Below are positions 14,616-20,400 of a DNA stretch of 20,400 nucleotides, piece after piece (within the stretch, counting starts at the first letter, position 1; each line of letters begins with the position of its first letter). This DNA is from JBCCFW01 sp039029535 (GTDB lineage: Bacteria; Acidobacteriota; JBCCFW01), in contig JBCCFW010000144.1 of assembly GCA_039029535.1 (NCBI GenBank), positions 1-20,400 of the forward strand. Reading direction: 5' to 3'. Position numbers and translations under genes: made by a program. The notes below the pieces were generated by a model, which searched no databases, was not told the DNA's origin, and saw nothing but the letters and a program-made list of their open reading frames with translations.

Positions 14616-16064
14616 ATGAGCGAGATGACCCGTGCGGAGCGTGATCTCCGCCTCGACATCCTGAACAGCCTGCTGACGACTCCCCATCGGGAGCTCGGCA
14701 AGGTCGCAAGCCAGCACTCCGATCTCCTCGAGCTGGACCCGGTGTTCTACGGACACCTGGCCGTCTGGTACCGGGAGCACGGTTCGGTCCGTGACCACGC
14801 CGAGATCTTCGTCGGCAACCTGCTGACCAGCGAGCTCGTCGAGCACCGCGATGCCGGCTTCGTGCTGTTGCAGACCCTGCCCCCGCACCAGGTGGCCCGG
14901 GTCGTCGACTACCTGAAGCGGGTCCGCGGCAAGCTCCCGCGCTCGGCCCGGACGGCCGTCGTGCGTTACCTCCGCACTCGGGAGGCCAACGACGCGTTCT
15001 TCGATCGGGCGGTGGTTCGGTCCCGCAAGGCCATGAAGCAGCTCTACGCGAGCCTGCACGTCAAGCCGAGCACTCGGGCGAATGCGATTCTCTTCGAGAA
15101 CGCGCCGCCGGAGGACTCGCTGCCGGCACGGCTCAAGCTGCTGGCTCGGGCCGAGAACGCCCGTGAGCAGGCGCGGCTGATCGCCGAGCACCGGATCCCG
15201 TTCACCATCGCGGTGGGCGCGATCTCGGAGCTCACCCCGTCGATCCTCGTGGCGCTCATCAGCACCATGAGCCCGATGGAGGTGATCAACCACCTGGGCT
15301 CGCTGCGTCGGCGTGGGGCCCTGGAGCACCGGTCGGTCAAGCAGTTGATCGACTCGAAGCTCGAGGCGGCCCGCAGCGACGAGCGCGTCTCGGCCTACAA
15401 GGCCAAGGTGGCCGCGGAGGCGACCGGCGTCGATGGCGACACCGCCCAGCGACTGGCCGAGGTGACCGACGAGCAGGTCAAGCGACACGGCTCGATCCGT
15501 CGGTCGACCGCGCTGCTGGTCGACAAGTCGGCTTCGATGGAAGAGGCCGTCGAGGTCGGCAAGCGGCTGGCGGCCCTGATCTCGGGCATCGCGGAGGCGG
15601 AGCTGCACGTCTACGTCTTCGACTCGATGGCTCGCAAGATCGAGGCGAGCGGGAGCGAGCTCTCGGACTGGGAGCACGCGTTCCGACACGTCAAGGCCGG
15701 CGGCTGCACCAGCATCGGCTCGGCCCTCGCCGCGCTTCGCAAGAACCGGGCGCGGGTCGAGCAGGTCATCGTCGTGACCGACGAGGGAGAGAACACCGCT
15801 CCGTACTTCGCGATCGAGCACGGAACCTACCGGTCCGAGCTCGGAATCGAGCCGGAGATCCTCATCGTCAAGATCGGCCGTCACGCCAGCACCGTTCTCG
15901 AGGACGCGCTCCGTCAGCGGAGCATCGGCTTCGAGACCTACACGTTCGACGGGGACTACTACTCCCTGCCGAACCTCGTCCCGATGGTCTCGCGACCGTC
16001 GCGACTGGATCTCCTCATGGAGATCCTCGAGACCGCGCCGCCGGTCCGCGCGGACCGGCACTAG
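14616..16064 (+). CDS. Ro60/TROVE-like RNA-binding protein with C-terminal vWA domain
   Basis: This is a 482-aa protein starting at ATG with GGAGGGAG (14603-14610) 5 nt upstream; the open frame extends further upstream but through the RNA elements. Residues about 1-280 are helical and HEAT-like, including MSPMEVINHLGSLRRRGAL, which matches the pattern seen near the end of TROVE domains. Residues about 295-475 form a vWA domain with a complete MIDAS: D303-K-S305-A-S307, T365 and D389. This is the architecture of Ro60 and bacterial Rsr, ring-shaped proteins that bind Y RNAs and misfolded or fragmented RNA. Five Y-RNA-like elements lie directly upstream. It heads a three-gene set with the unknown protein and the E1-like enzyme. 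A divergent helical-repeat/vWA protein outside TROVE is the main alternative. Confidence 0.78.
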   Translation: MSEMTRAERDLRLDILNSLLTTPHRELGKVASQHSDLLELDPVFYGHLAVWYREHGSVRDHAEIFVGNLLTSELVEHRDAGFVLLQTLPPHQVARVVDYLKRVRGKLPRSARTAVVRYLRTREANDAFFDRAVVRSRKAMKQLYASLHVKPSTRANAILFENAPPEDSLPARLKLLARAENAREQARLIAEHRIPFTIAVGAISELTPSILVALISTMSPMEVINHLGSLRRRGALEHRSVKQLIDSKLEAARSDERVSAYKAKVAAEATGVDGDTAQRLAEVTDEQVKRHGSIRRSTALLVDKSASMEEAVEVGKRLAALISGIAEAELHVYVFDSMARKIEASGSELSDWEHAFRHVKAGGCTSIGSALAALRKNRARVEQVIVVTDEGENTAPYFAIEHGTYRSELGIEPEILIVKIGRHASTVLEDALRQRSIGFETYTFDGDYYSLPNLVPMVSRPSRLDLLMEILETAPPVRADRH

Positions 16065-16085
16065 CCCTGGCTCGTTCGATTCGAC

Positions 16086-16144
16086 CGGGGCCATCGTCCC
16101 GGCCCCAGTGCTCCGCGGAGAGCCGCACCTCTCCGCGGGGCACG
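16086..16144 (+). terminator. Two consecutive hairpins after the Ro-like gene
   Basis: The first is a GC-only stem GGGGCC/GGCCCC with an 8-nt loop in 16087-16106. The second pairs 16109-16122 with 16129-16142 (14 bp, one G-U, loop CCGCAC), extendable by one pair, and is followed by GTTTC. There is no long T-tract. It may attenuate transcription into the next gene or protect the 3' end of the upstream message. Confidence 0.4.
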
Positions 16145-16162
16145 TTTCACGTCGACCGGCGG

Positions 16163-16181
16163 CTGGTGGGAGGACCACCAG
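16163..16181 (+). promoter_or_regulatory. Hairpin presenting an SD-like loop before the 323-aa gene
   Basis: CTGGTGG/CCACCAG (7 bp) closes a 5-nt loop GAGGA, ending one base before the true Shine-Dalgarno (GGAGGG, about 7 nt before ATG 16194). The loop looks like a second ribosome binding site, so translational control is possible but unproven. Confidence 0.3.
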
Positions 16182-16193
16182 GGAGGGACCGTC

Positions 16194-17165
16194 ATGAGCG
16201 ACCTGCGCGATCTCATCGAACGTCTCGGTGACGAGGAGGAGCGGCACGAGCGCACTCCGTTCCTCGCCCCCTGCATCGCCGGGGGTGAGCTGCGCGTGCG
16301 TGTCGGCGGCCTGATCCGTTCGTTCCGCGTCGTGCCCGACGACCTGGAAGGCTGGGGTCTCTTCGAGGCCGTCGGCCAGCGACGGACGCGTCGGCTCGAG
16401 GAGCCGGACCTCCCGCTGGTCGATGCCTACCTCTCGCTCTTCCCGGTCGTCCGCCTGCACCTCGGTCGGCTGCTCACCGGTCGGAGCTGGCTGGCCTGGC
16501 CGGTCAGCGGGGCCGACCTGCGTCAGCGTCTCAAGCGCAGCGGCGCGGTGGTCGTTCACCTCGTCGAGGGCGGCGCGCCGTTGGACACCGTCCGGGCGCG
16601 CTTCGACGGCGCCGCGTTCTGGCACGAGGACCTCGACCGTCGGGCGGACCCGCTCCTCGCCGAGGAGCTTCGGGACGACCTGCGTGAGGGAGTCGAGGCC
16701 AACGCGCTTCGACGGGCACACCTCACGCCGGAGCTGCGTTCGGCCTACGGCCTGGCCTGGGCGGTCAGCCCGGCCGGTCGTCGCGAGCTCGAGCGCCGCC
16801 GTGAGGAGGAGCGCCGTCGTCGGAATCGTCAGCGTCGACGGCAGGACGAGGCCCGCCGGCACGACCGCGAGCGTCGACGTCGGCAGGCGGAGATCCCTCC
16901 GCCGCGCCCGGGAAGCGCCGGTGCGCGTCGGCTCGAGGACGCTCTGGCTCTCGCCGGAGGCGCCCTCATCGGCTGCCGTGATCACGGCGGTCACTGGGTG
17001 GTCGAGTGGCAGGGGCGCGACGGTCAGCGTCATCACTCGGCCGTTTCCAAGGACAGTCTCACGGTCGTGAGCGCGGGGCTCTGCCTCAGCGGTCAGGACC
17101 GTGACTTCGATCTCCAGTCGCTGGTGAGCGTGGTCGAGCGCGCACCCGGCTGGGCCTGGGATTGA
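16194..17165 (+). CDS. Conserved-looking protein of unknown function with basic coiled coil, in the Ro/E1 operon
   Basis: This is a 323-aa protein with a strong ribosome binding site (GGAGGG). Three parts can be seen. Residues about 20-190 form an alpha/beta domain with strands ELRVRVGG, FRVVP and AVVVHLV and a motif VRARFDGAAFWHEDLD. Residues about 196-235 form a highly basic Arg/Glu coiled coil. Residues about 244-323 form a compact domain with HWVVEWQGRDGQ and SLTVVSAGLCLSGQDRDFDLQSLV. No nuclease, E2 or protease motif is evident, though Cys residues in the first and last parts could be functional. The basic segment suggests RNA binding. It ends 3 nt before the E1-like gene, so translation is probably coupled. 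I do not recognise the family. Confidence 0.8.
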   Translation: MSDLRDLIERLGDEEERHERTPFLAPCIAGGELRVRVGGLIRSFRVVPDDLEGWGLFEAVGQRRTRRLEEPDLPLVDAYLSLFPVVRLHLGRLLTGRSWLAWPVSGADLRQRLKRSGAVVVHLVEGGAPLDTVRARFDGAAFWHEDLDRRADPLLAEELRDDLREGVEANALRRAHLTPELRSAYGLAWAVSPAGRRELERRREEERRRRNRQRRRQDEARRHDRERRRRQAEIPPPRPGSAGARRLEDALALAGGALIGCRDHGGHWVVEWQGRDGQRHHSAVSKDSLTVVSAGLCLSGQDRDFDLQSLVSVVERAPGWAWD

Positions 17166-17168
17166 GAC

Positions 17169-17810
17169 ATGAGCAACTGGCTGCATCACGAAACCCTGCA
17201 CCGAGCTCCGGAGACCATGGCGCGCCTGCGCGGTCGCACCGTCACGGTCTGCGGGGCCGGTGCGCTCGGCTCACACGTCCTGGAGAGCCTGGCTCGTACC
17301 GGTGTCGATCGACTGCGCGTCATCGACTTCGACCGGGTCGAGGAGCGCAACCTCTCGACCCAGTCGTACCACCGAGGCGACGTCGGTGGCCTCAAGGCCA
17401 AGCTGCTGGCCGGCGAGCTCTACCGGGCCGTGGGTGTCCGGGTCGACGCTCGTCCGGAGCGCCTGCGGGCGGAGAACGTCGGCAAGCTGCTGGCCGAGAG
17501 CGAGCTGGTCGTCGACGTGTTCGACAACTCCGGCTCACGACGCCTGGTCACCGAGCACTGCCGGCAGGAGGCGCTCCCCTGCGTCCACGCCGGGCTGGCC
17601 GCCGGCTACGGCGAAGTGATCTGGAACGAGCGCTACGTCGTGCCGGCACCGACCGGTGAGGACGACTGCGACTACCCGCTGGCCCGCAACCTCGTGCTGC
17701 TGGTGGCGTCGGTCACCGCCGAGCTGGTCCTTCGCTGGCTCGACACGGGTGAGCGGTCGAGCTTCACCGTCACCCTCGATGACCTCGCGGTCCGACCGCT
17801 GGAGGGCTGA
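17169..17810 (+). CDS. Minimal ThiF/E1-like adenylating enzyme
   Basis: This is a 213-aa Rossmann-type E1-like protein. The nucleotide-binding loop is G29-A-G-A-L-G34, and the acidic segment D53-F-D55 is followed by R60, N61 and Q65. K76 lies in GGLKA, and D116 and D119-N120 in DVFDN match the ThiF/MoeB/E1 adenylation site. C167 (EDDCDYP) is a candidate catalytic Cys for thioester or thiocarboxylate transfer. The paired CxxC zinc motifs of MoeB/ThiF are absent. It begins 3 nt after the 323-aa gene without a distinct Shine-Dalgarno, indicating coupled translation. The 66-aa beta-grasp protein with terminal Gly in the same locus is the obvious substrate. No E2, E3 or JAB peptidase is visible in the window. 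Confidence 0.88.
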   Translation: MSNWLHHETLHRAPETMARLRGRTVTVCGAGALGSHVLESLARTGVDRLRVIDFDRVEERNLSTQSYHRGDVGGLKAKLLAGELYRAVGVRVDARPERLRAENVGKLLAESELVVDVFDNSGSRRLVTEHCRQEALPCVHAGLAAGYGEVIWNERYVVPAPTGEDDCDYPLARNLVLLVASVTAELVLRWLDTGERSSFTVTLDDLAVRPLEG

Positions 17811-17824
17811 TCGCGAGCTCGCGA
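17811..17824. repeat. Perfect 14-bp palindrome after the E1-like gene
   Basis: TCGCGAGCTCGCGA starts directly after the stop codon at 17810 and is its own reverse complement. It could be a protein-binding site or part of the terminator region. Confidence 0.5.
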
Positions 17825-17830
17825 GTCCGG

Positions 17831-17892
17831 ACAGCGCCCGTTCGGTCGACCATGCATGAAGTGGTCGAAACACGAGCGGGCGCTGTCTTCTT
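17831..17892 (+). terminator. Bipartite long-hairpin terminator
   Basis: The outer stem ACAGCGCCCG/CGGGCGCTGT (17831-17840 with 17877-17886) and inner stem TCGACCA/TGGTCGA (17846-17852 with 17862-17868) form one long hairpin. It is followed by the pyrimidine tract CTTCTTCCTCTC. It closes the Ro/E1 transcription unit. Confidence 0.55.
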
Positions 17893-17942
17893 CCTCTCCG
17901 AGCAGTCATGCTCTGGCCAGAAACACTGACCTTGGAGGGACC

Positions 17943-18323
17943 ATGAGACTCGGAATCACCTCGCTCGCCTGCCTCTTGAGCCTGATGGCCCTGGGTTGTG
18001 ATGGTCGCCTCGACACGGGCGAGAACACCCTCAACTTCAACGGCATCACCATCGTCGGTCGCTGCGGCAGCCTCGTCGGCGGCACCGACCGCTTCACGGT
18101 CCGCTGCGTCGACGTGACCGTCCGTGTCGATGGGGGCCGCCTGCTCGTGAACGACGAGCGCTGCGGACGGGTGCGCTCGGGCGACCGGGTCGTCATCCGC
18201 AACCAGCGGGTGTCGGTGAATGATCGGCTCGTCTGGCCCCGTCGTTCCGAGAAGACACCGACAGATGCAGAGGCTTCCTCCGACTCGGGGCCTGGTCAAG
18301 AGCCACCAATCGAGCGAGAATGA
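17943..18323 (+). CDS. Small lipoprotein of unknown function
   Basis: This is a 126-aa protein starting at ATG with GGAGGG 3 nt upstream. The N-terminus is a type II signal peptide, MRLGITSLACLLSLMALGC, with lipid-anchor Cys19. The mature part has short beta-strand segments (ITIVGRCG, FTVRCVDVTVRVDGGRLLV, RVVIRNQRVSVNDRLVW), with Cys residues that may pair. The tail is Pro/Glu/Ser-rich. No family is recognised. It is followed 37 nt later by a second lipoprotein on the same strand. Confidence 0.75.
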   Translation: MRLGITSLACLLSLMALGCDGRLDTGENTLNFNGITIVGRCGSLVGGTDRFTVRCVDVTVRVDGGRLLVNDERCGRVRSGDRVVIRNQRVSVNDRLVWPRRSEKTPTDAEASSDSGPGQEPPIERE

Positions 18324-18360
18324 GGCACGCGGGGGCGCACGACAGCTTCAAGAGAGCATC

Positions 18361-18888
18361 ATGAAACGACTCTTCCTGGTGACGTGTGCCCTGACCTCAC
18401 TCCTCCTCCTCGGCTGCGATGGGACCAACCCGGTCCACGACGCCGCCACGTTGACCGGCTCCGACTGCTCGGATTCGCCCGAACGCGGAGCCCCAGCCTG
18501 GCGCGTTCAGAGCGTGGGCCGTGACTGCTACGCCGACGATGCGGGTGGATGGAGCCTCACGCTGACCAATGACGCCACGGCGCCCTGTTCGTGGCCCCGT
18601 GGCGATCACCATCTCTACGTCCTCTGGCCTCGTGACTGGCCCGAGACCATGGCCGCGCCCACCACGTTCACGAGCGACGAGCTTCCCGTTCTTCTCGAGG
18701 GCCGGGAGTGCCTGGACGGCACGTGCACCTTCGCGAGCTGGGTCCGTCTCCACGTGACGGGCTGGGAGCCCGGCGTCGGTGCCAGCGGCTGCCTCACCAT
18801 GACGATCGACGGCGTGACGACCACGACAGACTTCGCTGCCGACTGGTGTGGCTCGATCGATCCGCTCGACGACGAGGGTTGTGGCTGA
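18361..18888 (+). CDS. Cys-rich lipoprotein of unknown function
   Basis: This is a 175-aa protein. MKRLFLVTCALTSLLLLGC is a lipoprotein signal peptide with anchor Cys19. The mature domain is rich in Cys, Trp, Thr and Asp, consistent with a disulfide-stabilised beta fold outside the cytoplasm (for example GGWSLTLTNDATAPCSW and SWVRLHVTGWEPG). The N-terminal signal, not the longer open frame beginning at 18220, fixes the start; a weak purine-rich AGAGAG lies upstream. No family is recognised. It is probably co-transcribed with the preceding lipoprotein. Confidence 0.75.
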   Translation: MKRLFLVTCALTSLLLLGCDGTNPVHDAATLTGSDCSDSPERGAPAWRVQSVGRDCYADDAGGWSLTLTNDATAPCSWPRGDHHLYVLWPRDWPETMAAPTTFTSDELPVLLEGRECLDGTCTFASWVRLHVTGWEPGVGASGCLTMTIDGVTTTTDFAADWCGSIDPLDDEGCG

Positions 18889-18956
18889 GGCCTCGGGCGG
18901 CCACGGACCTGCTTTCGTGAGACAGTTGGGCTAGGTTCGTGAGGAGGAGCCTTCTG

Positions 18957-20400
18957 ATGTCGTCACGTGAGCACGGCGCAGTTCCCCGACTGCCGATCGC
19001 CCTCGGCCTCATCTTGCTGATTGCCCGGCCCTGCCTGGCTGAAGCCCCGCTCCAGCGCGTGCGGATCCACTCGTCCGAAGCACGGAGCCTGGCCCGACAG
19101 CTCGAAGCAACCGGTCACGACCTGCTCTGCGGCGGCGTGACCGCCTCGACCCTCGACCTGGTCGTCACGCCCGCCGAGCTCGCCGGCCTCGAAGCCCGCG
19201 GGCTCGCCCCGGAGCTCGTCTCGGTGTCGCGTCCGCTTCGGGACATCCTCGCCGAACGGGCGACCCGCACCGGACGCCGGGGCGTCCCCGCCGACTACCA
19301 AGACTACGCGGCCATCCTCGATCGGATGACGACCGTGGCCGAGGCTCACGACATCGCCGAGCTCGTCGACCTCACCGAGCGTTACGGCGTGCCGACGACC
19401 TTCGAGGGCCGTCACCTCCACGCGATGAAGATCTCCGACAACGTGACGGTTCGCGAGGACGAGCCCGCCTTTCTCATGGTGTCGGCTCACCACTGCCGCG
19501 AGATCGTCACCCCGGTGCTCGCTCTCGAGTCCATCGACGCCTTCGTCGAGGGCTACGGGACCGGCGCTCGCATCACGCGCCTGGTCGACGAGCACGAGAT
19601 CTGGATCGCGCCGATGTGGAACCCCGACGGCTACGTCCACGTCTTCGAGGTGGCGAACCTCTGGCGCAAGAACCGTCGTCCGGTCGGTGACGACTTCGGC
19701 ATCGACCTCAACCGCAACTACCCCGCGGGCTGGGGCAACGCCTGCGGCGGCAGCACCAACCCGGCATCGAACACCTACCGTGGCGACCTGCCGGCCTCCG
19801 AGCCCGAGACGCTCACGATGATGGCGTGGTCCGACGACCTCCACTTCGCCAAGGTGCTCGACTACCACTCCACGGGACAGGAAGTGCTCTGGGGTTACGA
19901 CTGCCCGTCTCATCCCTGGGATGCCTTCATCCAGGACGAGGGCACCGAGCTGTCGACGCAGTCCGGCTACATGGGAGCCGAGCGCTCACCCAGTGCCGAC
20001 GGCGAGCACTACGAGTGGCAGCTCGCTCGAATGGAGGCCTTCGCTTTCCTCACCGAGACGGCCACGACCTTCCAGCCGACTCACTCCACGGCGCTGGACG
20101 AGTTCGACCTCGTGTGGCCCGGCACGCTCGCCCTGCTCGATCGCCCTGTTCCCCTCTGGGGTCACGTCCGCGACGCCTGCACCGGTGAGCCCCTGGTCGC
20201 CTCCATCGACTTCCCCGAGGTCACCTTCACGCACGGTGAAGCCCATGAGAGCTTCCTGCCCTTCGGTCGCTATCACGCCTTCCCGCCTCCGGGCTCACAC
20301 GTCGTCCGCTTCAGCGCCCCCCGGCTATCTCCCACAGGAACATGCGGTCGAGCTCCTCGAGAACGACAGCCTCGTGCTCGAGATCGAGCTGGAGCCCGAG
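18957..20400 (+). CDS. Secreted M14 zinc carboxypeptidase, 3'-partial, with apparent frameshift
   Basis: The ATG at 18957 has AGGAGG upstream and a signal peptide ending near CLAEA. A propeptide-like region precedes an M14 catalytic domain with all key residues: H179-CR-E182 (HxxE), N252-R253 in NRNYP, H304 in DYHSTG and E367 in TETAT. A beta-sandwich-like C-terminal domain begins near residue 400. The frame continues without a stop to the window end. After the C6 run at 20317-20322, however, it reads an Arg/Pro-rich, unprotein-like sequence, while the frame one base later gives GYLPQEHAVELLENDSLVL. That is the natural continuation of a transthyretin-like domain, so one extra C is likely, as a sequencing error or a real mutation. 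The gene continues beyond the window. Confidence 0.85.
   Translation, partial: MSSREHGAVPRLPIALGLILLIARPCLAEAPLQRVRIHSSEARSLARQLEATGHDLLCGGVTASTLDLVVTPAELAGLEARGLAPELVSVSRPLRDILAERATRTGRRGVPADYQDYAAILDRMTTVAEAHDIAELVDLTERYGVPTTFEGRHLHAMKISDNVTVREDEPAFLMVSAHHCREIVTPVLALESIDAFVEGYGTGARITRLVDEHEIWIAPMWNPDGYVHVFEVANLWRKNRRPVGDDFGIDLNRNYPAGWGNACGGSTNPASNTYRGDLPASEPETLTMMAWSDDLHFAKVLDYHSTGQEVLWGYDCPSHPWDAFIQDEGTELSTQSGYMGAERSPSADGEHYEWQLARMEAFAFLTETATTFQPTHSTALDEFDLVWPGTLALLDRPVPLWGHVRDACTGEPLVASIDFPEVTFTHGEAHESFLPFGRYHAFPPPGSHVVRFSAPRLSPTGTCGRAPRERQPRARDRAGAR
20317..20322 (+). other. C6 homopolymer with probable one-base insertion
   Basis: Six Cs interrupt the M14 carboxypeptidase frame. Removing one restores SAPGYLPQEHAVELL and a GC-rich third-position pattern to the window end. 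Confidence 0.7.

Noticed and set aside
14595..17201. 868-aa minus-strand ORF
   Set aside because: It lies opposite three well-supported genes with ribosome binding sites. Its composition is typical of an antisense shadow frame.

Overview
The window is high-GC bacterial DNA from a delta-proteobacterium-like lineage, most likely Myxococcota. The clues are a c-type cytochrome with HZS-alpha-like and thrombospondin type 3 repeats and a characteristic Cys-rich tail, many small lipoproteins, an XRE/TPR regulator and several secreted hydrolases. Two stretches have visibly lower GC: bases 1 to about 815, and the 4.1-5.5 kb block. The taxonomic call is an inference from gene content, not a search result.

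Left part (1-8727). The first reading frame enters from outside the window. It begins as a non-ribosomal peptide synthetase (NRPS) adenylation domain that stops dead after core motif A4 and then continues, in frame, as the body of a di-heme HZS-alpha-like protein. The base composition changes at the same point, so this is a real recombination or an assembly chimera. Convergent to it lies an M23 metallopeptidase with an exact 9-bp coding repeat (Glu-Ser-Ala), preceded by a small overlapping membrane ORF. A subtilase (S8) and an XRE/TPR regulator follow on the minus strand.

Middle (8967-13224). A DUF2235 alpha/beta hydrolase and a polytopic patatin-like phospholipase are divergently transcribed from a 115-bp spacer. 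After the patatin gene there is a promoter-like TTGACA element and a strong intrinsic terminator that together bound a possible 200-nt small transcript.

Core of interest (13244-17810). This is a compact RNA-plus-protein locus. Five structured RNA elements share one scaffold: a closing stem, an invariant CTTACAyGC on the 5' side and CATCG...ACTCGCG (one base different in element 1) on the 3' side. Three carry a circularly permuted tRNA body in the order anticodon-like arm, variable loop, T arm, acceptor stem closed by a 4- or 8-nt loop, D arm. The other two are a tandem duplication in which this body is replaced by two anticodon-arm mimics; in the last copy the loops are exactly those of tRNA-Arg(ACG) and tRNA-Tyr(GUA). 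Embedded in the array is a 66-aa ubiquitin-like protein ending in a free glycine. Downstream come a Ro60/TROVE-like protein with a complete MIDAS motif, an unrecognised 323-aa protein with a basic coiled coil, and a minimal ThiF/E1-like enzyme. I read this as a bacterial Ro/Y-RNA system coupled to a ubiquitin-like conjugation pathway and tRNA mimicry. That reading is inference from sequence, and the function is unknown.

Right part (17811-20400). A bipartite hairpin terminator, two small lipoproteins, and a secreted M14 metallocarboxypeptidase that runs off the window. The last gene has an apparent +1 frameshift in a run of six Cs.
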